A program made the translations under genes and the position numbers. Below, one piece after another: positions 1 to 8,959 of a stretch of DNA of 38,214 nucleotides. The notes beneath the pieces were generated by a model. That model was not told where the DNA came from and did not search any database. It worked only from the letters and a program-made list of their open reading frames with translations. The first letter of the stretch is position 1. Each line of letters starts with the position of its first letter. The stretch comes from a bacterium (GTDB taxonomy: Bacteria > Zixibacteria > MSB-5A5 > GN15 > FEB-12): contig JARGFS010000013.1 of the NCBI GenBank assembly GCA_029211095.1, positions 1-38,214 on the forward strand, written 5' to 3'.

Positions 1-311
1 GTGGTCGTTGGTTCTGAAAACTCATCAAAGACTTTCTGGTTTTCGTCCACAAAGTCGATCAGGTTGATCACATCTCTGCTGACCCGCCCCTGAATGTTGA
101 TCAGGTCTATTCCGAACTCAGCTCTTGCCAGCATGGCCGGGTTGTACATCATCGCGCTCATGTCGGACATAGTGGTAATACCGGGACCGCCCATGCCGAG
201 AGCTCTGATGTCATTAAATCTGACATTTGGTGTTCTGGCTGTTGAAGTCAGGGCAAAGGCCATAACCAGAATCAGAACTATCAATAGAGACTTTGCATTA
301 AGATATTTCAT
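1..311 (-). CDS. Outer-membrane protein, PorV/TraF-like N-terminus; truncated by window edge
   Basis: Minus strand from ATG at 311 reads MKYLNAKSLLIVLILVMAFALTSTARTPNVRFNDIRALGMGGPGITTMSDMSAMMYNPAMLARAEFGIDLINIQG..., a signal peptide then an 'ALGMGG...YNPA' motif. It is open to the window edge and absent from the ORF track. Confidence 0.75.
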   Translation of the reverse strand, partial: MKYLNAKSLLIVLILVMAFALTSTARTPNVRFNDIRALGMGGPGITTMSDMSAMMYNPAMLARAEFGIDLINIQGRVSRDVINLIDFVDENQKVFDEFSEPTT

Positions 312-329
312 ATTGGCAATTCCTTTTTG

Positions 330-1292
330 TTAATAGCCAGCGCAAGAACCCCAGTATCCGTCTTCGTCAATGTAACCGTCCCCATCATCATCGGTGAGGT
401 TGATGATTTCCTCGGTCTTATCGCTGTTGCCATCTCCATCATTGTCAGCCGGATCATTGATTTTCCAGTTTCTGGCCAGTAGAATCACATCGGCCAGCAG
501 GGCATCAATATCATCCGGGCTCAATTCTGTTTCTTCGGTAAGGATGTCGTTGATGACCGTCCGGGAATCATTGATAACCACTTCAATGCTGTCCAGCAGC
601 ATGTTGAAAGCCGCAATGGCAGCGCAGGTATCATCATGGGCATCGGTCGCACCGACAGCTTTGGCGGCTCCAAGATTATTGGTTATGTAGTTCATAAGAT
701 CGTTGGCGCCAAAGGCAAAGCCCAGCGTATCCACCTGGGTAATGTTAAAATCGATATCGCCGCCATTGATCAGGCCGTCAAGATTGACATCCTGGAAAAA
801 GAGGATACCTCTGATTCCGGTGACAATGGCAAAATCCAGGTCAATATCTTCTTTTGAGAAGCTGCCGGTAGTCTTACCATCGTAGATTGGCTTGAGGTCG
901 GTAAAGACGGTCGCCATAGCCGTGTAGAGCCTGTCCGCCTCATCGTTGGGCCAGGCGCTGCCGGTGAAGGGGAGGGCGTCTCCATCTTTGTGATTGCTTT
1001 CCGCCATGTCAACGCCAAGATTGAAGGCGTTAAAACCGGAGGCAGACATGGTTGCCTTGGCGTGGTAGTAGCGTGCCTCGGAACTGTTGGGATCTTCGGC
1101 CATGGCTTTCGTGAATTCAGCCAGAGCGCCCTGGTAATCGCCGTCACGCATTTTCTGAATGCCTTCATCAATCAGGGACTCGGTGTCCTCGCCGGAGGTC
1201 CAACTAAAGAGATTACAGCCACCAAGTGCGAAAGAGAAGCCAATCAGAAGTACGGAAGCAAGCAATAGCTTTCGGTTCATAGAAAACTCCAT
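330..1292 (-). CDS. Lipoprotein with TPR-like segment and Asp-rich Ca-binding-like motifs
   Basis: Lipobox-like FALGGC; TPR-like 'DGDYQGALAEFTKAMAEDPNSSEARYYHAKA'; 'DVNLDGLINGGDIDF' (dockerin-like) and 'DNDGDGNSD...DDDGDGYIDEDG'. Confidence 0.8.
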   Translation of the reverse strand: MEFSMNRKLLLASVLLIGFSFALGGCNLFSWTSGEDTESLIDEGIQKMRDGDYQGALAEFTKAMAEDPNSSEARYYHAKATMSASGFNAFNLGVDMAESNHKDGDALPFTGSAWPNDEADRLYTAMATVFTDLKPIYDGKTTGSFSKEDIDLDFAIVTGIRGILFFQDVNLDGLINGGDIDFNITQVDTLGFAFGANDLMNYITNNLGAAKAVGATDAHDDTCAAIAAFNMLLDSIEVVINDSRTVINDILTEETELSPDDIDALLADVILLARNWKINDPADNDGDGNSDKTEEIINLTDDDGDGYIDEDGYWGSCAGY

Positions 1293-1464
1293 CAGTTTAG
1301 GTATGTGTTTTAATTACTTTTGGCTATACAGGAATAACAGCCTATTTCAATTCGCTTAGTATCCTCCCGTAGCCATATAATAGCGGCTATTACGGCTCAA
1401 GTCAATATGTTAAGAAAATTCTTGCCCTGAGTAAAAAGAGTGCCCTTATTCTGAATGTAGTTCA

Positions 1465-1544
1465 TCCGTTGGGGGTGGCGTAAAACACCGCCTGAGATTA
1501 TACCCCCTTGCCTGATCCGGGTAATGCCGGCGTAGGTAAACGGA
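1465..1544 (+). ncRNA. TPP (THI-box) riboswitch
   Basis: THI-box core CTGAGATTATACCCCC...CCTGATCCGGGTAATGCCGGCGTAGGTAAACGGA; P1 closing stem TCCGTT (1465-1470) pairs with AACGGA (1539-1544). Lies about 95 nt upstream of a TonB receptor start. Confidence 0.93.
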
Positions 1545-1639
1545 GATGTTAGTCGCATCCCCTGGTCCTAATCGGATCGCCTATTGTGTCAGGACGGAGT
1601 CTTACCGTAACGTTAACCGTTTAGTGTGAGGTTTCTGTC

Positions 1640-4087
1640 ATGAAAACCGTAACCATCCTGCTCGCGACCTTCCTATTCGCAGCCTTTGTCGGCGCCAATG
1701 CCGCCCCGGTGCTGGTAGGAAAAATCACCGATACCGAGGGGCACTCGTTGCCTGCGGTATCAATCACGACCAATCTTCGCGGAATTGGTTCCGTCTCCGA
1801 CAGTAACGGAGAGTTTCTTCTTACCACAGATGATCAGGTCACCCGTGTGACCTTTTCTTCGGTCGGCTTCAAGCCGCGCCAGTTTCTGATTGGCGAAGTT
1901 CCCAAGGTGGTAATTCTGTCACCGATGTTTATCCGGGGGGAGGATATAATTGTAACGGCGGATCGAGCCCAGACCGGTATTAGCTCAGTCGCATTTGAGA
2001 ACCTGTCATCAGATGAACTGGAGCGAGACTACTCGGTCGGTGAGTTGCCGCTGTTGCTGGAGTCAACTCCAAATCTGTACGCTTATTCCGATGCCGGGAA
2101 CTCTCTGGGCTACAGCTATATGCGGATAAGAGGATTCGATGACAAGCGCGTCAGTACTTATATAAATGGCGTTCCGCTCAATGATCCCGAAGATCACGCG
2201 ACCTACTTTGTCGATTTGCCGGACTTTGCGGCCAACGTAGATGACATCCAGGTTCAGCGCGGGATTGGCAATTCTCTTTATGGGGATGCTTCCTTTGGCG
2301 GTTCGGTCAATATTGTGACTTCGCTGTTCAGCCGCCCGCGCCAGACAGTACTGACCACAGGCTACGGCGAGTATACTTCCGATGGAAAATCTATTAGTGA
2401 TATGTACAAGCAGTCGGTGGAGTATGCTTCCGGCCTAATTGATGGACGTTGGTCGTTCGCGGGACGTTTCTCAAAGCAGAAGAGCGGCGGGTATCGTTAC
2501 GGAAGCTGGTACGAGGGTTGGTCATACTATTTTGCGATGGGAAGAGTGGACCCGAAAATGACCACTGAACTGTATGTCTACGGCGGTCCGATGCGGATGC
2601 ATCTGGCTTTCTATGGCGCCGGAAGAGATGCTATCGATGCTGACCGGAGAGCGAATCCATACCTGACCTATGATAATGAAACAGATAATTTCAACCAGCC
2701 GCATTATCATCTGCACAACAGCTACCGACTGAGTGAAACGATGACCCTTTCCAATACGCTTTACTATATCCGAGGCAAAGGGTATTACGAACAGTTCAAG
2801 TCCAAGGCTGACTTTTTTGATTACAATCTCAGTAACCTCAGCGACAGTGCCAGTGGTAATTTGGTACGACAGCAATGGGTGGAAAAGAACCAGTACGGAT
2901 GGAATCCTTCGCTGGTGATAGAACATGATCGGGGAAGTCATTCGTTGGGCGGATCATTTTACTATTTCAATTCCGAACACTGGGGGGCGGTCCCCCGAGC
3001 CGAGTACCTTGATAATCTGAACAACGGTTCCGTCAAATACTATGAATACTTTGGGACCAAGCAGGTTGGTTCCGTACATGTTCAGGAGTATTACCGACTG
3101 AGCGAGCGACTCTCAACTCAGATTACCGCGCAGTTGAGATGGCAGGACTATCAGTTTGATCAGACCAGGATGGGAGCGTTTGCCGGTTATAGCTATGATC
3201 TCAATAACCTCTTTTTCTCTCCCCGCCTTGGTCTTAATTATGATCTGTCGGAAGCGGCGGACCTCTATCTCAATCTCTCCCTCTCCTCTCGCACACCAAC
3301 CGATGGGGCTATTTATGACGCCAACAATCCCAACCGGTTGCCTTCGCTGGAGATTCTGGATCAGACAATTTCCGCCTCGGGAGAGACAGTCACAACTTTT
3401 GGTGACCCATTGGTGAAACCGGAACGAGTGCACAGTTATGAAATGGGGATTTCCCTGGCTGGAGAGAACCGAAGGGGGACGATCAATCTTTTCTATATGG
3501 ACTTCCGTGATGAGATTGTCTCCTACGCCTACATTGACTACCTGATTCACTCTTACAATATTGAACGTTCGGTTCATTCCGGGATAGAGCTGAGCGGTAG
3601 TTACCGAGCTAATGTCGGCTTGACCCTGAGCGGTAATTTTGCATACAATCGCAATAGGGTCATTCGTCACAGCCGGTTGGTGGATGGCATCAACGTCGAT
3701 TTTGCTGACAAGCAGATTGCCGGTTTTCCCGATTATCTGGGAAGTTTGATCGCTGACTACCAGTTGTCGGACTTCCGCCTGACTTACCGATTCCGGTTTG
3801 TTGGTCAGCAGTACATGGAAATGTACAATATTGATGACATCGCGGTTGAAAGCTACAATCTCTCTTCGCTCTCTGTTTCTTACCAATTCGGAGATGTTGC
3901 TGGAATTGGGAAGTTGACCCTGTCCGGACGTATAGACAATCTGTTTGATACCAAGTATGAGTCGTTTGGCTATGGTGACAACTACGCCTACAACGATGGA
4001 TCAAAAGATGTTGTTGAGGGCTGGGCGGAGTATTTTGTTGGAGCCGAGCGATCATTCTGGGGTCAACTGAAAATAGAACTGTTTTAA
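1640..4087 (+). CDS. TonB-dependent outer-membrane receptor with N-terminal carboxypeptidase-regulatory-like domain; predicted thiamine or thiamine-precursor uptake
   Basis: 815 aa, signal peptide, CarboxypepD_reg-like 'GKITDTEGHSLPAVSITTNLRGIGSVSDSNGEF', plug motif 'YMRIRGFDDKRVSTYINGVPLNDPE', beta-barrel C-terminus. Directly downstream of the TPP riboswitch. Confidence 0.9.
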   Translation: MKTVTILLATFLFAAFVGANAAPVLVGKITDTEGHSLPAVSITTNLRGIGSVSDSNGEFLLTTDDQVTRVTFSSVGFKPRQFLIGEVPKVVILSPMFIRGEDIIVTADRAQTGISSVAFENLSSDELERDYSVGELPLLLESTPNLYAYSDAGNSLGYSYMRIRGFDDKRVSTYINGVPLNDPEDHATYFVDLPDFAANVDDIQVQRGIGNSLYGDASFGGSVNIVTSLFSRPRQTVLTTGYGEYTSDGKSISDMYKQSVEYASGLIDGRWSFAGRFSKQKSGGYRYGSWYEGWSYYFAMGRVDPKMTTELYVYGGPMRMHLAFYGAGRDAIDADRRANPYLTYDNETDNFNQPHYHLHNSYRLSETMTLSNTLYYIRGKGYYEQFKSKADFFDYNLSNLSDSASGNLVRQQWVEKNQYGWNPSLVIEHDRGSHSLGGSFYYFNSEHWGAVPRAEYLDNLNNGSVKYYEYFGTKQVGSVHVQEYYRLSERLSTQITAQLRWQDYQFDQTRMGAFAGYSYDLNNLFFSPRLGLNYDLSEAADLYLNLSLSSRTPTDGAIYDANNPNRLPSLEILDQTISASGETVTTFGDPLVKPERVHSYEMGISLAGENRRGTINLFYMDFRDEIVSYAYIDYLIHSYNIERSVHSGIELSGSYRANVGLTLSGNFAYNRNRVIRHSRLVDGINVDFADKQIAGFPDYLGSLIADYQLSDFRLTYRFRFVGQQYMEMYNIDDIAVESYNLSSLSVSYQFGDVAGIGKLTLSGRIDNLFDTKYESFGYGDNYAYNDGSKDVVEGWAEYFVGAERSFWGQLKIELF

Positions 4088-4090
4088 GAA

Positions 4091-5464
4091 GTGCAGTTTC
4101 TTGATTACAGTATTGTTTTTGTCTACCTGATCGCGATTCTCCTGATCGGGTTTTATGGACGCCTCAGGAAAGATGCCTCCACTTCGGAGATGATCCTGGG
4201 TGGGCGGATGCTGACCCTGCCCGCCTTTGTCGCTTCGCTGGTCTCTACCTGGTACGGTGGAATTCTGGGGGTGGGGGAGTATTCCTATCGGTTCGGAATC
4301 TCCAACTGGCTTGTCTTTGGTCTGCCTTATTATCTGGCCGCTCTCTTTTTTGCTCTCTTCCTGGCTAAAAAGGCACGAGAGTCCGGACTTCTTACCATTC
4401 CGGAAAGACTGTCCCAGACCTATGACAGGCGGACAGCCCTCACGGGTTCGCTGATCATTTTTCTGATGACCATTCCGGCGGCGTATATTCTCATGCTGGG
4501 TGTACTGGGGGAACAGCTGTTAGGTCTTTCCTTTTCAACCGGAGTATTGTTGGGTTCGCTCTTTTCGGTTGTCTATGTCTTTGCGGGGGGGTTCCGTTCG
4601 GTAGTACGAACCGACATTGTGCAGTTCGGGCTGATGTTTGTTGGCTTTGCTGTTCTGTTAGTTATTCTGGTCTCCCGGTATGGGGGGGCAGATTTTCTGT
4701 CTGCGAACCTTCCCGCCGAGCATCTCACCTGGCATGGCGGGAATAGCGGCTGGTATATTGCGGTCTGGTACGTAATTGCTCTGGCTACGCTGGTGGAGCC
4801 ATCCTTTTATCAGAGATGCTATGCGGCCAAAAGTCCCGCGGTTGCGCGCAAGGGGATATTCATCTCCATCGGCTGCTGGGCCCTCTTTGATTTTATGACC
4901 ACAACCAGCGGATTGTACGCAAGAGTCCTGCTTCCGAATCTGACCGATCCGGTCTCTTCCTTTCCGGCCCTGGCTCAAATGGTTTTGCCCGTTGGGCTGC
5001 TCGGCCTCTTTGCCCTGACACTTCTGGCCACTGTTATGTCGACCGTAGACTCCTATGCCTTCCTGGCGGCCTCGACTTTTGGAAATGACATTCTGGGACA
5101 ACTGTTCAAAGGGGACAATAAGAGCATCCGGCGGTATACCAATGTCGGCCTTCTGCTCGCGACATCTCTGGCCGCTCTCTTTGCAATCTTCTTTAGGTCA
5201 GCGGTTGATATCTGGCATGCCTTTGGATCAATTGGCACTCCGGCCCTGTTGGTGCCGTTGTTTTTCTCATTTGTCGGCAAGCGAAAGCTTCCGGCCGGGC
5301 ATGCATTTTTCTCTATGGTCTCTGTGCTTGTGCTTTCTTTGGTCTGGTATCTATCACCAAATTTCACCGCCGGAGGTGAGTACTGGCTTTCGCTTGAGCC
5401 AATCTTCCCCGGTTTGTTCGTCTCGTTGGTTATCTATTTTCTGTACGCCCGGCAAGAGTCTTAA
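4091..5464 (+). CDS. Sodium/solute symporter (SSS family), probable inner-membrane partner of the TonB receptor
   Basis: 457 aa polytopic membrane protein with SSS-type motifs; GTG start 3 nt after the receptor stop, suggesting an operon. Confidence 0.85.
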   Translation: MQFLDYSIVFVYLIAILLIGFYGRLRKDASTSEMILGGRMLTLPAFVASLVSTWYGGILGVGEYSYRFGISNWLVFGLPYYLAALFFALFLAKKARESGLLTIPERLSQTYDRRTALTGSLIIFLMTIPAAYILMLGVLGEQLLGLSFSTGVLLGSLFSVVYVFAGGFRSVVRTDIVQFGLMFVGFAVLLVILVSRYGGADFLSANLPAEHLTWHGGNSGWYIAVWYVIALATLVEPSFYQRCYAAKSPAVARKGIFISIGCWALFDFMTTTSGLYARVLLPNLTDPVSSFPALAQMVLPVGLLGLFALTLLATVMSTVDSYAFLAASTFGNDILGQLFKGDNKSIRRYTNVGLLLATSLAALFAIFFRSAVDIWHAFGSIGTPALLVPLFFSFVGKRKLPAGHAFFSMVSVLVLSLVWYLSPNFTAGGEYWLSLEPIFPGLFVSLVIYFLYARQES

Positions 5465-5506
5465 TGAGGTTGCCCCGGCAGCAGTTTTCGATTATACTGG
5501 AGCAAT

Positions 5507-5983
5507 ATGAGCGATCCAATATATATGTCACGTGAAGGCATCCTTAAGCTGGAAGCCGAATTGAAGCGCCTAAAATTCACCGAGCGCCCCAAAATAGTTG
5601 CGGAAATCAAAAGAACTATGGAGTTGGGCGACCTCTCTGAGAATGCTGAGTATCATGCCGCCAAAGAGGCACAGCGACATATGGAGAGGAAACTGGCCGA
5701 TCTGGAACTCAAGCTATCCCGGGTGCAGTTGATTGATATTGACTCCATACCAAAGGATAAAGCTTACCTTTTTGCCAAGGTTCTGGTCAAGGATCAGTCT
5801 TCGGGGGAGGAGATAGAATATACTCTGACACCACCGGACGAGGCGGATGTCTTTGAGGATAAGATTTCAGTTAAATCACCAATTGGCGCGGCCCTGCTGG
5901 GCAAAGGGGAAGGGGAGAAAGTTGAAGTTCAGGTACCCAAAGGTACTATCAACTATGAGATTTTGAAGATCTCACGAGAATAG
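5507..5983 (+). CDS. greA: Transcription elongation factor GreA
   Basis: 158 aa, 'MSREGILKLEAELKRLKFTERPKIVAEIKRTMELGDLSENAEYHAAKEAQ' is diagnostic of GreA. Confidence 0.97.
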   Translation: MSDPIYMSREGILKLEAELKRLKFTERPKIVAEIKRTMELGDLSENAEYHAAKEAQRHMERKLADLELKLSRVQLIDIDSIPKDKAYLFAKVLVKDQSSGEEIEYTLTPPDEADVFEDKISVKSPIGAALLGKGEGEKVEVQVPKGTINYEILKISRE

Positions 5984-5993
5984 GAGCTCGTCT

Positions 5994-6173
5994 TTAGCTG
6001 TTCTCTTCTTCCTCTTCATAGAGTCCTTCCAGGTCAGACTCATCGTAGTACTCTTCGGCCTCATCACTACCTGCACCTTCGGCGCTATTGGCGCACTCCA
6101 GAGAGCAGAAGTATTCTCCCACCTGCCGGATTGGCTTGCTCAGAATCTCTTCACCACAATATGAACAGACCAC
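5994..6173 (-). CDS. Small zinc-binding protein with acidic C-terminal tail
   Basis: CSYCGEEI...YFCSLECANS zinc knuckle plus acidic tail. A GTG start at 6173 with AGGAG just upstream fits better than the ORF-track ATG at 6227. Confidence 0.6.
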   Translation of the reverse strand: MVCSYCGEEILSKPIRQVGEYFCSLECANSAEGAGSDEAEEYYDESDLEGLYEEEEENS

Positions 6174-6375
6174 TGGACATCTCCTCAAACTCGTTAATCC
6201 TAAGACGCGGAAAACCTGCGCCCACAAACCATCTATAATCCTTCTGATCGACCGATGGCAAAAATATTCTATAATCCTCTCAAAATTTTGTCAATAGATT
6301 TTTTTGAGGCCCTGCTTCTCCGCCGCGTAACCTGCTAATATGGAGCCGGTTAACCTTTGCTATCATAATTAGTTC

Positions 6376-6403
6376 TTGACAAAATCAGGATATTGATTAT
6401 GTT
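6376..6403 (+). promoter_or_regulatory. Predicted sigma-70 promoter of the cysteine leader/transsulfuration operon
   Basis: TTGACA (6376-6381), 16-nt spacer, TATGTT (6398-6403). Expected start near 6410, at or next to the leader ATG (6411). Confidence 0.6.
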
Positions 6404-6410
6404 CAGAATC

Positions 6411-6488
6411 ATGAATCAGACCTCAAAAATATTGAACCCCACCTGCACCTGTTGTTGTTGTAATTCTGAGGGTCGGACTATGCCCTGA
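6411..6488 (+). CDS. Cysteine-rich leader peptide MNQTSKILNPTCTCCCCNSEGRTMP (attenuator uORF)
   Basis: 25-codon ORF with five Cys codons in six (TGC ACC TGT TGT TGT TGT), followed by an intrinsic terminator and then a cysteine-biosynthesis operon. Below the ORF-track length cutoff. Confidence 0.8.
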   Translation: MNQTSKILNPTCTCCCCNSEGRTMP

Positions 6489-6522
6489 TTTGCAACTAAT
6501 GCAATTAGAAGGCTTTTTCGAT

Positions 6523-6551
6523 CCACCTTTGTTTGAAGGTGGTTTTTTTTT
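6523..6551 (+). terminator. Intrinsic terminator (attenuator) in the leader of the CBS/CGL operon
   Basis: CCACCTT-TGTTTG-AAGGTGG perfect 7-bp stem followed by nine T; located just before the first structural gene. Confidence 0.88.
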
Positions 6552-6585
6552 GCAGTAATCTCTTTTTATGGAAGAACAAGTTAAG

Positions 6586-7614
6586 ATGAAAACCAAGGCT
6601 ACAGTTGATCCGGCCGAACAGATACACACCGATTCATTTTATTATGACAACATAACTCAGGCAGTTGGCAACACTCCGCTCGTTCGGCTCAACAGAATGA
6701 CTGCCGAGCGAGGGATCAAAGCTACCATACTGGTCAAGCCGGAGTTTATGAATCCGACCGGCTCGGTCAAGGACAGGATGGCCATCTACATTCTAAAGCA
6801 GGCGGTTGCCGCCGGCGAACTCAAGCCGGGCGGTATGATTATCGAGGCTACTTCGGGAAACACCGGGGCAGCGGTAGCTATGTTTGGCGCCGTCTATGGA
6901 CACCCGGTCATTCTGACTATCCCGGATAAGATGTCTTCTGAAAAAGTGGATGCTCTCAAAGCGTTTGGGGCCGAAGTACACGTTTGCCCGACCGCTGTGC
7001 CGGCCGAAGCCCCGGAGAGTTATTATGAGACGGCCAAGCGATTGCAACGGGAGAATCCGGGGAGCTATTTTATTGGCCAGTATTTTAATCTCAACAATAT
7101 TGAAGCTCACTACAAATTGACCGGACCGGAAATTTGGAAACAGACTTCCGGTGAAATTGATGTTTTTGTAGGCGGTATCGGAACCGGCGGAACGGTCTCC
7201 GGAACCGCCCGATTCCTGAAAGAGCAAAACCCAAAGATGCAGGTAGTGGCGGCTGACCCGATTGGTTCTGTCTATTATAACTATCACAAGGATCAGGAGC
7301 TTATAGAACCAAACACCTATTTTGTTGAGGGGATTGGCGAAGATATGCTTTGCCCAACGATCGATTTTTCCGTAATTGACAAAGTGTACCAGGTTAGCGA
7401 TGAAGAGTGCTTTTTGGCCGCTCGCGAATTGACCCGCAAAGAGGGGATCTTCGGTGGTGGCTCTTCGGGCGCCGCGGTGCATGCCGCACTGCTGCATGCC
7501 CGGACACTTGACGCGGATAAAACTATGGTGGTGCTTCTTCCGGATGGTGGCGGCAAATATATGAGTAAGATTTTTAATGACCTCTGGATGAAGGAAAAAG
7601 GATTCCTCAAGTAG
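6586..7614 (+). CDS. Cystathionine beta-synthase-like / cysteine synthase-family PLP enzyme
   Basis: NPTGSVKDRM, TSGNTG, GTGGTVSG, GGGSSG motifs; 'PDKMSSEKVDALKAFGAEV' and C-terminus 'GGGKYMSKIFNDLWMKEKGFL' resemble CBS rather than CysK. No Bateman domains. ATG at 6586 (GGAAG upstream) is an alternative to the track start at 6568. Confidence 0.85.
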   Translation: MKTKATVDPAEQIHTDSFYYDNITQAVGNTPLVRLNRMTAERGIKATILVKPEFMNPTGSVKDRMAIYILKQAVAAGELKPGGMIIEATSGNTGAAVAMFGAVYGHPVILTIPDKMSSEKVDALKAFGAEVHVCPTAVPAEAPESYYETAKRLQRENPGSYFIGQYFNLNNIEAHYKLTGPEIWKQTSGEIDVFVGGIGTGGTVSGTARFLKEQNPKMQVVAADPIGSVYYNYHKDQELIEPNTYFVEGIGEDMLCPTIDFSVIDKVYQVSDEECFLAARELTRKEGIFGGGSSGAAVHAALLHARTLDADKTMVVLLPDGGGKYMSKIFNDLWMKEKGFLK

Positions 7615-7629
7615 CAGACAGGTTTTACT

Positions 7630-8808
7630 ATGACTGATGAAAACAAAAAAGCCTCCAGGAAATTCGAGACACGTACGGTTCAGACCGGTCAGGTAGGCGG
7701 AGATGAGACCGGAGCGGTCAGCAGTCCGATCTTCCCCAGTTCCACCTATAGAGTGAAATATCCGGGGGATGAATCCGGGTATGTTTATTCGCGTTGGTCC
7801 AACCCGACCCGCCAGGCGGTAGAGGAGGGACTGGCCAATCTGGAAGAGGGTTCCCATGCCTACGCTTTTGCATCCGGGCTGGCCGCGCTCAATGGCGTTA
7901 TGCATCTGTTGAAATCAGGTGACCACCTGGTAGCGGTAGATGACCTGTATGGCGGCAGTCACCGCCAGTTTGAACATCTGCGTCGGCAATACGGAATTGA
8001 GATCACTTATATTGACGGACAGACGCCTGAAAATTTTACCCACGCTATCAAGCCCAACACGAGATTGTTCTGGCTGGAAACACCCACCAACCCGCTCCTG
8101 AGACTGGTAGATATTGAAGCGGTAGTCGCAATTGCGCGCGAGAAGAAGATTCTGGTGGGGGTCGACAACACCTTTGCCACTCCTTATCTTCAGAAACCGC
8201 TCAACCTCGGGGCGGATATCGTCCTGCACTCACTGTCCAAGTATCTGGGTGGTCATTGTGACCTGATCGGTGGCGCTCTGATTACCAACGACAGCGAGCT
8301 GGCGGAAAAACTGCGTTTCTCTCAGTACGCGGTCGGTGGTGCCCTGGGTCCGTTTGAGTCCTGGCTGGTTCTGCGCGGGATGAAAACTCTTCATGTGCGG
8401 ATGGACCGACACTGCGAGAATGCCGCAAAGGTAGCTGACTTTCTGAAACAGTCTGATCTGGTGGAACATGTTTACTACCCCGGTCTTGATGGAACGCCTC
8501 TGCCTAATGCAATGAAGCAGGGGGGCGGGATGGTCTCTTTTGATCTGAAGGCGGAGATTGAAATTGTCAAACAGTTTACGATGGCTACCGAAGTTTTTGT
8601 TCTGGCGGAATCATTGGGCGGGGTAGAATCCCTGGTCAATCATCCGGCCCTTATGACTCATGCCTCTATCCCGAAAGAAATCCGACTGGCCAATGGAATA
8701 ACCGATGGCCTCATCCGGCTTTCGGTTGGACTGGAGCATATTGATGATCTCCTGGCCGACCTCCGGCAGGCGCTCGAAAAAATCCGATGTACAGTAAGGA
8801 CGGCGTAG
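7630..8808 (+). CDS. Cystathionine gamma-lyase/gamma-synthase family PLP enzyme
   Basis: Cys/Met-metabolism PLP family: 'YSRWSNPTRQAVEEGLANLEEGSHAYAFASGLAA', 'DNTFATPYLQKPLNLGADIVLHSLSKYLGGHCDLIGG'. 15 nt downstream of the CBS-like gene. Confidence 0.9.
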   Translation: MTDENKKASRKFETRTVQTGQVGGDETGAVSSPIFPSSTYRVKYPGDESGYVYSRWSNPTRQAVEEGLANLEEGSHAYAFASGLAALNGVMHLLKSGDHLVAVDDLYGGSHRQFEHLRRQYGIEITYIDGQTPENFTHAIKPNTRLFWLETPTNPLLRLVDIEAVVAIAREKKILVGVDNTFATPYLQKPLNLGADIVLHSLSKYLGGHCDLIGGALITNDSELAEKLRFSQYAVGGALGPFESWLVLRGMKTLHVRMDRHCENAAKVADFLKQSDLVEHVYYPGLDGTPLPNAMKQGGGMVSFDLKAEIEIVKQFTMATEVFVLAESLGGVESLVNHPALMTHASIPKEIRLANGITDGLIRLSVGLEHIDDLLADLRQALEKIRCTVRTA

Positions 8809-8959
8809 AGCTGTCCACCCCCGGTTTTGTAATTCTAATTACTTTTCTTCAGCAATAAGCTGATTCGATACAAGCAAAATAAAACTCTCCGTTCCTGATT
8901 CTAAAGCGGAGATTATGCATCGCAATAGACTACAACAAATATAGAGAAGGAGTTTTCAA

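Noticed and set aside
94-333. Plus-strand ORF 79 aa
   Set aside because: Antisense to the clear signal-peptide/OMP reading frame on the minus strand (start 311).
2522-3886. Minus-strand ORFs of 139 and 257 aa inside the TonB receptor gene
   Set aside because: Antisense shadow ORFs; no family-like sequence and the plus-strand frame is unambiguous.
6793-7905. Minus-strand ORF 370 aa over the CBS/CGL genes
   Set aside because: Antisense to two clearly recognised PLP enzymes; no domain signature.
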